The translations under genes were made by a program, and so were the position numbers. Shown here in pieces: positions 51,733 through 60,469 of a stretch of DNA of 64,000 bases. Under the pieces are notes generated by a model, which worked only from the letters and a program-made list of their open reading frames with translations, did not search any database and had not been told where the DNA came from. The DNA comes from UBA3210 sp963623095 (GTDB lineage Bacteria; Bacillota_I; Bacilli_A; RFN20; CAG-449), in the NCBI GenBank assembly GCA_963623095.1, contig CAVFKD010000002.1, positions 19,127-83,126 of the forward strand. Reading direction: 5' to 3'. Every line of letters begins with the position of its first letter. The first letter of the stretch is position 1.

Positions 51733-52362
51733 TTATTTTGATACAACAGAAATTCTTTCTTTATTAAATTTATTTCCTTCGATGATATCTTTCATCGCTA
51801 AAGCATAATCATCATAGCTAATAGTTGATTCACCTTTAGAATTGAAGATTAATTCTTCTCCTCCAAGGATATAGCCATTTGTGTTAACTCCATCAACTAC
51901 AAAGTTACAAGCTGGTGATACATAAACCCAGTTTAAAGATTTTGATTCTCTTAAAGTTTTTAATCCTTCTCCATGTGCGGAAGATAATGGTTTCCAACTA
52001 TCTGGGAAAGAAGGTCCCATATCAACGCTGATTGTTCTTTCTTTATTAACGAATAATGAACCTGCACCACCTACTACATATAATTTAGTAGATGTATTTT
52101 CTAAAATGTTCGCTAAATGTTTCATTGCAATTGTAATATTTGGAATAGTTTCACTAGTCCATCCTCCAACTGCATCAACAATTACATCATAGTTTTTTGC
52201 TTCTTCTTTAGTTAATAATGTAACATCTTTTTGAATATAAGTTTTTACATTACCTTTATTTTCACTTTTACCTAAACCTACTACTTCATGTCCTGATTTT
52301 TCTAATGCTTTTGCGATTCTTCCTCCAGCATTACCGTTAGATCCAATAATTAATATTTTCAT
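51733..52362 (-). CDS. NAD(P)-binding oxidoreductase, NmrA/SDR-like
   Basis: 209 residues. The dinucleotide loop is IIGSNGNAGGRIAKAL at the N-terminus; VVDAVGGWTSET and VVGGAGSLFVN continue the Rossmann fold, and WVYVSPA takes the place of the atypical SDR site. These proteins often sit next to HxlR regulators and are induced by disulfide or electrophile stress. It is a separate unit with its own promoter region and a palindrome upstream. Confidence 0.87.
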   Translation of the reverse strand: MKILIIGSNGNAGGRIAKALEKSGHEVVGLGKSENKGNVKTYIQKDVTLLTKEEAKNYDVIVDAVGGWTSETIPNITIAMKHLANILENTSTKLYVVGGAGSLFVNKERTISVDMGPSFPDSWKPLSSAHGEGLKTLRESKSLNWVYVSPACNFVVDGVNTNGYILGGEELIFNSKGESTISYDDYALAMKDIIEGNKFNKERISVVSK

Positions 52363-52385
52363 ATTTTTAATACTCCTTTTTTGTT

Positions 52386-52408
52386 GTAAGTTGGTACCTT
52401 TAACTTAC
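52386..52408. promoter_or_regulatory. Palindromic candidate operator before the SDR gene
   Basis: GTAAGTT and AACTTAC are perfect 7-bp arms separated by 9 bases. A TATAAT box lies immediately upstream on the minus strand. Position and symmetry suit an HxlR-type repressor; the neighbouring HxlR protein is the natural candidate. Confidence 0.5.
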
Positions 52409-52435
52409 AAATGCATTATAAAATATGAGTTGCAA

Positions 52436-52498
52436 AATAAAAAGTACGCACTTTAAAGTGGTATAGTTACCATTTTGATACTGTGTGTACTTTTATTT
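52436..52498 (-). terminator. Hairpin terminator after the small membrane protein gene
   Basis: AAAAGTAC(A)CAC near 52484-52496 pairs with GTG(C)GTACTTTT near 52440-52453 (minus strand), with TATTTTG following. A smaller inner palindrome TGGTA/TACCA lies in the loop. Confidence 0.6.
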
Positions 52499-52501
52499 AA
52501 A

Positions 52502-53014
52502 TTATTTTAATAAGTAAGCGATTAAGAATCCAATAAAGAAACAAGCTTGTGATAGCCCATTACATATTTGTTCTATCCAGTTAGATTTAGGATCACTTGA
52601 ATCTAGTTTTATTGCAAAAACCACCATCATTGCCATACCAATAAATCCTAATATAAGGAATACAATACAAAATTGATTTAATAATGAATTAAAGAAGATA
52701 TTCATATTTTCATTAAAACAAGCAATAATAAATCCAACAATCATAATGACAAATCCAATAGGCATAGCGATACGCATTTGAATAAACATTGCCCATATAT
52801 TTTTGTTTTTAGTCGCGACTATTATTTTCCAAATTACTTTAATTAAACCAGATAAGAATGTAATACATGCACCGATTATAAAAATAATACTAGAAAAAGA
52901 TAATCCTAAAATAATACTTGCAAGACCAAAGAAAATAACAGGTAAAGCATCAACTAATGCAAGGGAAACGCTGAAACCTTCAGGAACCATATCTTTTGAT
53001 ATTTTTTGTTTCAT
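52502..53014 (-). CDS. Small integral membrane protein, unknown function
   Basis: 170 residues with about five predicted helices (for example VDALPVIFFGLASIILGLSF and AMPIGFVIMIVGFIIACF). No recognised family. It follows guanine deaminase directly, with the ATG next to the stop, so the two are probably co-expressed. A role in purine uptake or export would be a guess. Confidence 0.75.
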   Translation of the reverse strand: MKQKISKDMVPEGFSVSLALVDALPVIFFGLASIILGLSFSSIIFIIGACITFLSGLIKVIWKIIVATKNKNIWAMFIQMRIAMPIGFVIMIVGFIIACFNENMNIFFNSLLNQFCIVFLILGFIGMAMMVVFAIKLDSSDPKSNWIEQICNGLSQACFFIGFLIAYLLK

Positions 53015-54286
53015 CTATAACACCTTATTTCCTTTGACATATTTGCCAATTATATCTCTTTCATCAGATAGATATATCGCGGTAATGATTCTATTTTCTA
53101 ATGTTAGTTTATTAGGATGTTTAATTCTTGAATCATCAATAATTACTGCATCAAATTCATAATCTTTTTCAAAAGAGCCTACTTTGCCAAAGAAACTTCC
53201 TCCAGCCTTTGTTGCAAGAAAGAATCCTTCCGCTTCACTTAGATATTTATATTGTTGATCTAAGATTCTCCATCTCATCTTACTGGCTTTGATAGTTTCT
53301 TCAATTGCTTTAAACATATTTAAGCTTGTTCCCGCGGCAATATCAGAACCAAGTCCTATATTAAATCCTTCATCAAGATATTTTCTTACTGGCGCAATAC
53401 CACTTCTTACATTGATATTAGATTCAGGACAATGGACAATATATACTCCATTATCTTTCATTAATTTTAATTCTTCATCAGTTGAATATACGCAGTGTGC
53501 CATAAGAGTAGGACAATCTTTTCCACCAAATAAGCCATGTAATGCATAAGCTTCACCATATGTTTTTGCCTTTGGACAAAGTTTTTTAACCCATTCAATT
53601 TCACTTAAATTTTCTGATAGATGTGATTGAACAGGTAAATGATATTTAATTTGGATTTGTTTTAATTTATCTAGTAATTCATCACTACAAGAAGGGATAA
53701 ATCTTGGAGTTAAAATAGGTGTAGTATTTTTATAGTTTTTCTTACTAACATCTTCTATCCATGAAACAGTATCTAAATAAGATTTATTTGTATCTTCTTT
53801 AATATATTCTGGACAGTTTCTATCCATGTTTACTTTACCAACACTTGTTATTAATCCAGACTTTTCAAGTTTATCCATTAAATAGATAGTCGCGTTGTTA
53901 TGAACTGTTCCAAATATGCAAGCTCTAGTAGTTGAAGAATGTAATAGATCATCAACAAAAATATCATAGGCTTTTGAAGCATAAGTTATATCTTTATACT
54001 TAGATTCTTCTGGAAAAGTATTAACATTTAACCAATCGATTAATTCTAAATCCATGCCTAACGCTCTAAAAGTATATTGAGGAGCGTGCACATGCAAATC
54101 AATTAATCCAGGAATAATAAGTTTATTTTGATAATCTTCTATTTTTTCATTTTGGTACTCTTTAGGTAAAGTTGTATATACACCTTCAACTAATCCATCT
54201 TTTGTTACTAAGTAACTATCTTCATATAAATCAAACTTAGATGGAGAGGAAGTAAATACAATATCCCCATGTAAAATTTTAATCAT
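53015..54286 (-). CDS. guaD: Guanine deaminase
   Basis: 423 residues from 54286 (MIKILHGDIVF), preceded by GGGTGAT. An amidohydrolase that turns guanine into xanthine. Zinc ligands: HVHAPQY after GLIDL, QSHLSENLSEIEW, MAHCVYSTDEE and GLGSDIAAGTSLN. Residues PQYTFRALGMDLELIDWLN and the CPESNINVRSG region match guanine deaminases rather than cytosine or TRZ-type enzymes. Confidence 0.9.
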   Translation of the reverse strand: MIKILHGDIVFTSSPSKFDLYEDSYLVTKDGLVEGVYTTLPKEYQNEKIEDYQNKLIIPGLIDLHVHAPQYTFRALGMDLELIDWLNVNTFPEESKYKDITYASKAYDIFVDDLLHSSTTRACIFGTVHNNATIYLMDKLEKSGLITSVGKVNMDRNCPEYIKEDTNKSYLDTVSWIEDVSKKNYKNTTPILTPRFIPSCSDELLDKLKQIQIKYHLPVQSHLSENLSEIEWVKKLCPKAKTYGEAYALHGLFGGKDCPTLMAHCVYSTDEELKLMKDNGVYIVHCPESNINVRSGIAPVRKYLDEGFNIGLGSDIAAGTSLNMFKAIEETIKASKMRWRILDQQYKYLSEAEGFFLATKAGGSFFGKVGSFEKDYEFDAVIIDDSRIKHPNKLTLENRIITAIYLSDERDIIGKYVKGNKVL

Positions 54287-54405
54287 AAAATCACCCATCC
54301 ATTATTATATATGAAAGTTAGTATTATGTCTATTTTTAATTTTTCAGTGGTATTCTCATTTTTAAAAACTCCGAATTATTTTCTTTAAAAACACCGAAAA
54401 TTACT

Positions 54406-55746
54406 TTATATACATTTTTTAGAATTATTTTTAATAAGATAAATTATTAGCCCTACCACGTCCGCGAGTATCCAGCCAATAGGGATCGATAACCAAATCC
54501 AAATAACTCCTAATTCAGTATAAGGGGCTAAAGTATAGGATAATAAAACTCTTGTTCCTAAAGATATAATTGTTAATATTAAAGATATACTAGGTTTACC
54601 AATACCGCGATAATATCCATACCATAAGAATAATATTCCAATTCCTACATACATAGATCCTTCTATTTTTAAATATTTAGAACCTTCTATAATAGTTTGT
54701 GTTTCACTTTCATCTATAAATATCTTCATTAAATTATCGCTCATAAAGAAGATAAATATCGATACTACAATACAGAATATACTAGAAATTATAAAAGCAA
54801 TTTTAGTACCTTTTTTAATCCTAGTTTCTTCATTTGCCCCATAGTTTTGTGAAGTAAATAATGAATAAGCATTACCGAATTCTTGTGCAGGCATATATGC
54901 AATAGAATCTATTTTCACTGCCGCGGTAAAACTAGCCATAATAATTGTTCCAAAGCTATTAACTAATGATTGAATCATTAATATTCCTAGATTCATAACT
55001 GATTGTTGTAACGATGTTGAAAAATCAAATCCCATTATTTTTAACATGCGAGATTTTTCAATTTTAAAATCTTCTTTCTTAAATCTTAATATAGGTAATT
55101 TAATAAAAGAATATATACTTAATCCTATTCCAGATACTCCTTGAGCGATTATTGTCGCAATCGCGGCACCTATAACGCCCATAGATAACCCCATTACAAA
55201 ATAAATATCTAAACCAATATTTAATAAACAAGCTATACCTAAAAATATTAAAGGAGTTAAAGAATCTCCTTGTGATTTTAATAAATAACTAAAGAAGTTA
55301 TATAAGTATGTGAATATAATACCAATGAAAACAAATAAGACATAGTCTTTAGTCATGGTATAAATTTCACTTGGAATATTTAATAAATTTAAAATTACAT
55401 TAACGCCAGGATATATTATTAAATAAAGAATTATTGTGATAATTAAAATAAAAATAAAAGAATGTACAATATTCTTTTTTAAGCTATCTTCATCTTTTCT
55501 TCCATAATCTTCAGAGAATATTGCACCTGAACCCATGCATAAACCAATTATAATTGAAGTAATAAATGTCATCAAAGTATAAATAGATCCAACCGCGGCT
55601 AAAGCGTTTTGTCCTAATACTTTACCAACAATCAATGTATCTGCGATATTATAAACTTGTTGAAGAAGATTGCCTAATATCATCGGTAAAGAAAATAAAA
55701 GCATCTTTTTTGCGATTGAACCAGTTGTTAAATCTTTACTATTCAT
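54406..55746 (-). CDS. MATE family efflux transporter
   Basis: 446 residues, twelve helices. The start MLLFSLPMILGNLLQQVYNI and DTLIVGKVLGQNALAAVGSI are typical of the NorM/DinF superfamily. Exports cationic drugs or metabolites using sodium or proton gradients. Single gene, no linked regulator. Confidence 0.93.
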   Translation of the reverse strand: MNSKDLTTGSIAKKMLLFSLPMILGNLLQQVYNIADTLIVGKVLGQNALAAVGSIYTLMTFITSIIIGLCMGSGAIFSEDYGRKDEDSLKKNIVHSFIFILIITIILYLIIYPGVNVILNLLNIPSEIYTMTKDYVLFVFIGIIFTYLYNFFSYLLKSQGDSLTPLIFLGIACLLNIGLDIYFVMGLSMGVIGAAIATIIAQGVSGIGLSIYSFIKLPILRFKKEDFKIEKSRMLKIMGFDFSTSLQQSVMNLGILMIQSLVNSFGTIIMASFTAAVKIDSIAYMPAQEFGNAYSLFTSQNYGANEETRIKKGTKIAFIISSIFCIVVSIFIFFMSDNLMKIFIDESETQTIIEGSKYLKIEGSMYVGIGILFLWYGYYRGIGKPSISLILTIISLGTRVLLSYTLAPYTELGVIWIWLSIPIGWILADVVGLIIYLIKNNSKKCI

Positions 55747-55779
55747 AATATCTCCTAAAGTAATAAGATTATATCATAA

Positions 55780-55812
55780 TTAAAAATAGAAGGCATTATA
55801 TTATACCTCCTA
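55780..55812 (-). terminator. Terminator of the glycosyltransferase
   Basis: A 7-bp stem TAGGAGG/CCTTCTA (with one G-T pair) followed by TTTTTAATT on the minus strand, starting at the stop codon. Confidence 0.55.
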
Positions 55813-56949
55813 TAAGTTTTTAAATTGCTCTTCAAAGAATTTAAGCCATAGTTCTTTAATATGGCTTTCTTCATAGTTAGAAGCTAAATTATACGTAGAT
55901 TGTTTTAATTTAGTTAATGCTTCTTTATTGGTTAAAACTTCAATTATTTTCAAAGCAAAATCTTTTGGATTTTCTGAATCAATAATAAAGCCATTTTCAT
56001 TATTAAATACGCATGAAGAAGTAGGATCTTTCATTTCTTTCCATATTACAGGTACGCTTAAAGAATTAGCTTCAATAACCGATAAAGGGAAACCTTCAAA
56101 ATTAGAAGTGATAACATATAAATCACTATTTAAATAACATGGTTCTAAAGAAGTAACACCGTTTATAATANNNNNNNNNNNNNNNNNNNNNNNNNNNNNN
56201 NNNNNNNNNNNNNNNNNNNNNNNNNNNNNNNNNNNNNNNNNNNNNNNNNNNNNNNNNNNNNNNNNNNNNNNNNNNNNNNNNNNNNNNNNNNNNNNNNNNN
56301 NNNNNNNNNNNNNNNNNNNNNNNNNNNNNNNNNNNNNNNNNNNNNNNNNNNNNNNNNNNNNNNNNNNNNNNNNNNNNNNNNNNNNNNNNNNNNNNNNNNN
56401 NNNNCATTTTAATTTATTTTTCTTATCAACTGCTTCTTTAGTTGAAGTAGTTAAAAATACAATGTGATTAGGTCTTCTAGAACCTGTTTTTAAAAATTTA
56501 GAAAGAAAACTATTATATGAAGTTGAATTAAAATGGAAATGTTGAATGTTATATCTCTTTTTTGAAGCAAAAGCTAATAATTCTTGGCTTCCGAAAACAA
56601 AAATATCATCAGTAGAAGATATCTTTTTTAACTTATTTCTTATAAAAAATCTTCTAACAGCATAAGTAATATAAAATTGAAAAATTAAATTAAATGCTTT
56701 TAAATAATGCCTATTTTGCCAATAAAGTCCTAAATTACGATCGAATTGGATAACATCTTTAGGGAAAGATATATCTTCAATAATTACATCCTCAGGAATA
56801 TCGTATTTAATATTATTTTTATCAACAACATCAAAAGGAACTAGATGTATTTCATAATCATTATGAAGCATTCTAATTATTTGGAGGGTAACCATTTCTG
56901 TTCCTCCAATATTATTTAATTGTTGTAAACACCAATATATCTTTTTCAT
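55810..56949 (-). CDS. Glycosyltransferase, GT4-like, interrupted by an assembly gap
   Basis: 379 codons counting 78 unread ones (N at 56171-56404). The N-terminal part has LQQLNNIGGTEMVTLQIIRM, a GT4 donor-domain start with the Gly-Gly-x-E motif. The C-terminal part has SDLYVITSNFEGFPLSVIEA, the EGFPLSVIEA donor site of retaining enzymes. The frame is preserved across the gap only if the gap length is right. Probably adds a sugar to an envelope glycan or lipid. Confidence 0.85.
   Translation of the reverse strand: MKKIYWCLQQLNNIGGTEMVTLQIIRMLHNDYEIHLVPFDVVDKNNIKYDIPEDVIIEDISFPKDVIQFDRNLGLYWQNRHYLKAFNLIFQFYITYAVRRFFIRNKLKKISSTDDIFVFGSQELLAFASKKRYNIQHFHFNSTSYNSFLSKFLKTGSRRPNHIVFLTTSTKEAVDKKNKLKXXXXXXXXXXXXXXXXXXXXXXXXXXXXXXXXXXXXXXXXXXXXXXXXXXXXXXXXXXXXXXXXXXXXXXXXXXXXXXXIINGVTSLEPCYLNSDLYVITSNFEGFPLSVIEANSLSVPVIWKEMKDPTSSCVFNNENGFIIDSENPKDFALKIIEVLTNKEALTKLKQSTYNLASNYEESHIKELWLKFFEEQFKNL
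56171..56404. other. Assembly gap (234 N)
   Basis: A block of 234 N, a multiple of three, inside the glycosyltransferase. Confidence 0.99.
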
Positions 56950-56980
56950 AAATCTTCCCTTCAGATATAAAACTAGATAT

Positions 56981-57008
56981 ATTATAAAATGTTTTCTATA
57001 AAAATCAA
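56981..57008 (-). promoter_or_regulatory. Promoter of the glycosyltransferase
   Basis: TTGATT (57003-57008), 16-base spacer, TATAAT (56981-56986) on the minus strand; 35 bases above the start. Confidence 0.65.
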
Positions 57009-57130
57009 CTTTTGAACATAGGCATAGCGTTAAAAAAGTGTCATTAGATGTTGCTTGATTAAATTATTAATTCTCGCTAATTGTTATTAAAATTTAATTA
57101 TATGTATATATTATTGTGTGATAAAAACAA

Positions 57131-57682
57131 TTAAACAAAGAGTTTTGCATTTAACGGTATACCAAAAAGTCTATGATATGCACCCGCGAAAAGATCTACT
57201 AAATCATCAATATCTAAATCGTCATCCTCGCATTTAGTAGAAACATAAGTTCCGAATCCTGCGCAAAAAAGATCTAAATAAAAATTAAATTCCTTCTCAG
57301 AATATTTCTTTTTAGATTTTTTTATAAAAATATTAGCTTCGTCTTTGTATGTTTTAATTAGAAGAGATTCGATAACCGAATAATATTTAGAATTTTTAAT
57401 TTTAAATATAATTTTTCTATTAGAATAAACATCATTAATAACATTATATAAATAATCTTTTAAGTATGCTCCTTCATGATAAATAGAGTAATTATTATGC
57501 ATTTTTTCAATCAAAGCATATTCTAGTACACTAAAAGTATCTTTAAAATGATTATAAAATGTCTGTCTAGATATGTGAGCTTCTCTTACGATATCTGAAA
57601 CTGTTATATCATCAAAATCACGTTCATTAATTAGTGTCAAATATACATCTAATATTTTACTTTTCATATCTATTCTAGGCAT
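57131..57682 (-). CDS. TetR/AcrR family transcriptional regulator
   Basis: 183 residues. The N-terminal helix-turn-helix is DITVSDIVREAHISRQTFYN then HFKDTFSVLEYAL. The C-terminal ligand domain is not similar to anything I recall. It starts 2 bases after the radical SAM gene stop and is therefore the last gene of that operon, probably autoregulating it. No operator is obvious. Confidence 0.9.
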   Translation of the reverse strand: MPRIDMKSKILDVYLTLINERDFDDITVSDIVREAHISRQTFYNHFKDTFSVLEYALIEKMHNNYSIYHEGAYLKDYLYNVINDVYSNRKIIFKIKNSKYYSVIESLLIKTYKDEANIFIKKSKKKYSEKEFNFYLDLFCAGFGTYVSTKCEDDDLDIDDLVDLFAGAYHRLFGIPLNAKLFV

Positions 57683-57684
57683 AA

Positions 57685-59061
57685 TTAATCACCTCTCATT
57701 TTATCTTCTATTGAATCATTATCTCTATATATGGATTTATAATACAAACTTTTACATTCTTTAAAACTTAAATTAGAATTATTTTTAACAATATTTTTAT
57801 AAGTATCATCCATACCTAATAATTTTCTTTTATTTAAGATGAATTCCTTTAACTCTTTATAAGCTTTTTCATTTTGTTTTACTTGTTCTTTTAAATAAAT
57901 CGCAAGAGAAATTAATTTTTGTTTAAATAAACACATATTAACATTATATCCATTATGCATTAGTTTTTCTACAAAACATTCTCCTCCACATAAAGATACA
58001 AAATCACAATTAGAACAGCTTTCTTTTAAAAATCCTTCATCTAATATATTTTGAAATGTATTAGGATTAAAATCAACTATATTACATTTATTATTTTTAT
58101 ATTGACCTAGTGGAACGCAAGGAAAAATCTCTTTATTAATATTAATAAAGATTCTGCCTCCACCTGCATCACATCTATTTAAAGATATCCCATTACAAAA
58201 TACTCGAGAAATAAACTTACCAAAATAATCATCTCCATTAAGTAATGCATATAATAATTTATAATCATTTTCATTTATTTTTTCTAATAAATATAATGTT
58301 AATTTTTCATATTCCTTACACCACTTTAAAATGACTTCTTTATCAAAATAAAGTGATCTAACTGGTTTAACACTTATAGTATTAAATGTTTTATTGAGAT
58401 TAATTAATTCTTCCGTCAAATTAAAAACATTATTAGACAAAGTCATCGCACAACCTAAAAATTCTTTATGTTCAATATTTTTTATATTATTGAATATTTG
58501 CTTATATGTACCTTTATTATTAATAAAAAGTCTATTACTATCATGATACTTTCTAGGGCCATCAATAGATATACCATATAGTATAATACCAGTGGTTTGT
58601 ATTTTAGTAATCATGTCTTTCGATAATAATGTCCCATTAGTAACAAATGATACATTTACTTCTTTTCTTATCTCTTCTTGCTTCTTATTAGCATATTCTG
58701 CGACGAATAAAACACCTTCTATATTAGTAAGTGGTTCACCATCTCCGCTTAAATCAATAAAGTATTTTTCTTTGTCTTTATATTTATTAAATAAAGTATC
58801 TAATATTTCTTTAATGTCATCATTAGACATTAGTTTATTCTTTTTATCATCATTAAAACAATACTTGCACCTTAAATTACAAGTAGAAGAAATTTCTAAG
58901 CAAAAAGTAATACGAGGATAACTAGAACTTGTTATCCTCGTAGGTTTATTAATTAAAAACTTATTATTCGTCAAATAATCAATACTAGATGAACTTTGTC
59001 CTGATTGAGTTTCATAATAAAGAATTTTATTATTAAAACTAATCTTTATTATTTTTGCCAT
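57685..59061 (-). CDS. Radical SAM/SPASM peptide maturase-like enzyme
   Basis: 458 residues. The SAM cluster is C61-C65-C68 in CLEISSTCNLRCKYCFND, and SGDGEPL is the SAM-binding GGEP equivalent. The C-terminal SPASM region is Cys-rich: CDAGGGRIFININKEIFPCV, SCSNCDFVSLCGGECF and VNMCLF. An N-terminal region of about 50 residues may be a peptide-recognition domain. Such proteins build thioether or C-C crosslinks in ribosomal peptides (SCIFF or Cys-rich peptide maturase relatives). No short Cys-rich precursor is seen next to it; the secreted protein upstream is the only linked substrate candidate. Confidence 0.88.
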   Translation of the reverse strand: MAKIIKISFNNKILYYETQSGQSSSSIDYLTNNKFLINKPTRITSSSYPRITFCLEISSTCNLRCKYCFNDDKKNKLMSNDDIKEILDTLFNKYKDKEKYFIDLSGDGEPLTNIEGVLFVAEYANKKQEEIRKEVNVSFVTNGTLLSKDMITKIQTTGIILYGISIDGPRKYHDSNRLFINNKGTYKQIFNNIKNIEHKEFLGCAMTLSNNVFNLTEELINLNKTFNTISVKPVRSLYFDKEVILKWCKEYEKLTLYLLEKINENDYKLLYALLNGDDYFGKFISRVFCNGISLNRCDAGGGRIFININKEIFPCVPLGQYKNNKCNIVDFNPNTFQNILDEGFLKESCSNCDFVSLCGGECFVEKLMHNGYNVNMCLFKQKLISLAIYLKEQVKQNEKAYKELKEFILNKRKLLGMDDTYKNIVKNNSNLSFKECKSLYYKSIYRDNDSIEDKMRGD

Positions 59062-59308
59062 TAATACTCTTTCTATTATCTAAGTATCTAACTAAATCTA
59101 ATAATAATAAAATAACAGTTACTATAAAACCTAATGCAAATACAATAAATAAAAAGCGCATTATATCATATGGAGTTACAGTGAATAATATATTATAAAA
59201 CACCCTTGAGTATTCAATCACGATACAGTAAGCGATATACATACCCAAGAAGCCTAATAAGCTAACCCCTGTAATGCAACCTAATGCAATGTAAGTACCT
59301 TTTTTCAT
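59039..59308 (-). CDS. Small two-helix membrane protein
   Basis: 89 residues from 59308 (MKKGTYIALGCITGVSLLGF), preceded by AAAGGAGAGA. Two or three hydrophobic segments (residues about 5-30 and 55-75) and a basic end. Its end overlaps the radical SAM start by 23 bases. No family recognised. A membrane partner, immunity or anchoring role for the secreted protein is possible. Confidence 0.75.
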   Translation of the reverse strand: MKKGTYIALGCITGVSLLGFLGMYIAYCIVIEYSRVFYNILFTVTPYDIMRFLFIVFALGFIVTVILLLLDLVRYLDNRKSINGKNNKD

Positions 59309-59322
59309 AAATCTCTCCTTTA

Positions 59323-60150
59323 TTAACAATATTCGCAGAAACATTCTATCTTAATCGTTTCTGATTGGTTATGTGTTTCATAACCTATTTTATTAGTTAT
59401 CCCTATATCAATATAAAATATAAACGCATTTGATTTAATGTCTTCTGTAGTTTTATCCATCTCAAAGATATAGTAAGTATTTAGTTTATATGTAACTGAG
59501 CCAGCAACATCTAAATTAGAACAAGTAAAATTCCATTCTATTTCTCTTGAATTACTTGGAGAATACTGTTTAGAAATATACGGGTCAGAATAAGTTGTAG
59601 ATATTTCGCGATTATATGAAACAGTAAGTCCTTTTCCTGCCGCTCCACTTAGTGATATTCCATCTTCTAAATCAATTCCGCATTTTAATTCAGAATTAAA
59701 AGTATATGCTGAAGAAGAGGAACTAGTAAATGTAGTCGTAAAACTACTAGTGTCAGGTAGGGCAGTTATAAATTTAGGATCATATGTATTAACGATACCT
59801 GAACGTTCACTTCTACAATGTAAATATCCATTATAAAGTTGATAAGGCAAATAATTATTATGTCCGTTAAGTAAGGCTTGATATCCCGGCGTATATTCAG
59901 CAGCCACATTAACAATAAATAAATTAGACTTATATGTAAAAGGAGTCTTATACACTTGAACATCATAGTAAACGTATCCGGAAGAAGAATCTAAAATCTT
60001 GTCAGGATTAGAAAAACCTCCGATATGAGTTAAACCATTAATTTCACTTGTTTCAGATTCAGTTTCTATTTCATCTATAGAATAACAAGTCTGTATTTGA
60101 GAGTTAGAAAAAATAAGTGAAGATGTTAAAAATAGTGATAATACTTCCAT
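59323..60150 (-). CDS. Secreted beta-rich protein with C-terminal Cys motif
   Basis: 275 residues from 60150 (MEVLSLFLTSSLIFSNSQIQ). GAGGAGG stands before this Met, and the predicted promoter would leave almost no leader for the alternative start at 60165, although that one would give the signal peptide a better basic start (MRRKN). After the signal the protein is Ser/Thr/Tyr-rich and beta-like, with SYNREISTTYSDPYISKQYS and VTYKLNTYYIFEMDKT recalling secreted toxin or adhesin folds, but I recognise no family. It ends KIECFCEYC, three Cys in the last six residues. First gene of the radical SAM operon. Confidence 0.75.
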   Translation of the reverse strand: MEVLSLFLTSSLIFSNSQIQTCYSIDEIETESETSEINGLTHIGGFSNPDKILDSSSGYVYYDVQVYKTPFTYKSNLFIVNVAAEYTPGYQALLNGHNNYLPYQLYNGYLHCRSERSGIVNTYDPKFITALPDTSSFTTTFTSSSSSAYTFNSELKCGIDLEDGISLSGAAGKGLTVSYNREISTTYSDPYISKQYSPSNSREIEWNFTCSNLDVAGSVTYKLNTYYIFEMDKTTEDIKSNAFIFYIDIGITNKIGYETHNQSETIKIECFCEYC

Positions 60151-60175
60151 ATTTTTCCTCCTCATTTATAAGCAA

Positions 60176-60203
60176 ATTATAACATTTAAAAATTTTATTA
60201 CAA
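60176..60203 (-). promoter_or_regulatory. Promoter of the radical SAM operon
   Basis: TTGTAA (60198-60203), 16-base spacer, TATAAT (60176-60181) on the minus strand. Confidence 0.6.
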
Positions 60204-60339
60204 TTTACACTTTTGAGCATTTTGTCCATTTTCATTTTTTTCTTAACTATAAAATATCATATTAATTTTCACATTAAAACCTATATATTTTAATTATTTT
60301 TATAATTTTCATTTCTTTCACTGATAAATGTTTTTAATA

Positions 60340-60407
60340 TATAGTCAAAAGTATGAAGGAGTATGAAACAAATTCATTTACGCTATCTTTGTGAAATAAG
60401 TCATTGA
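60340..60407 (+). CDS. Possible 14-residue plus-strand peptide with promoter
   Basis: The frame 60363-60407 reads MKQIHLRYLCEISH and has AAGGAG two bases before the ATG. TTCACT (60317-60322) and TATAGT (60340-60345), 17 bases apart, could drive it. It is the only plus-strand frame in the window with both signals. Such a short frame arises easily by chance. Confidence 0.2.
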
Positions 60408-60469
60408 AATATGTAAATATGCCATAAGAATTTAAATCATATCTTTTTTAGATAATTTGAATTGTATCT

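Larger units (their letters stand above)
60151..60469. other. Intergenic region between exporter genes and the radical SAM operon
   Basis: 319 bases, very A/T-rich. It holds the promoter of the secreted-protein gene (60176-60203), a small plus-strand frame with ribosome binding site (60363-60407) and no clear terminator for the upstream ABC exporter. Confidence 0.6.

Noticed and set aside
54299..54405. Purine riboswitch before guanine deaminase
   Set aside because: None of the conserved purine aptamer loop sequences are present; the stretch is plain A/T-rich.
3760..60165. Mollicutes genetic code (TGA = Trp)
   Set aside because: Conserved Trp in ribosomal proteins and EF-Tu are TGG, and all families read to full length without in-frame TGA. 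One real gene (RDD at 3760) ends in TGA, though that alone is weak evidence.
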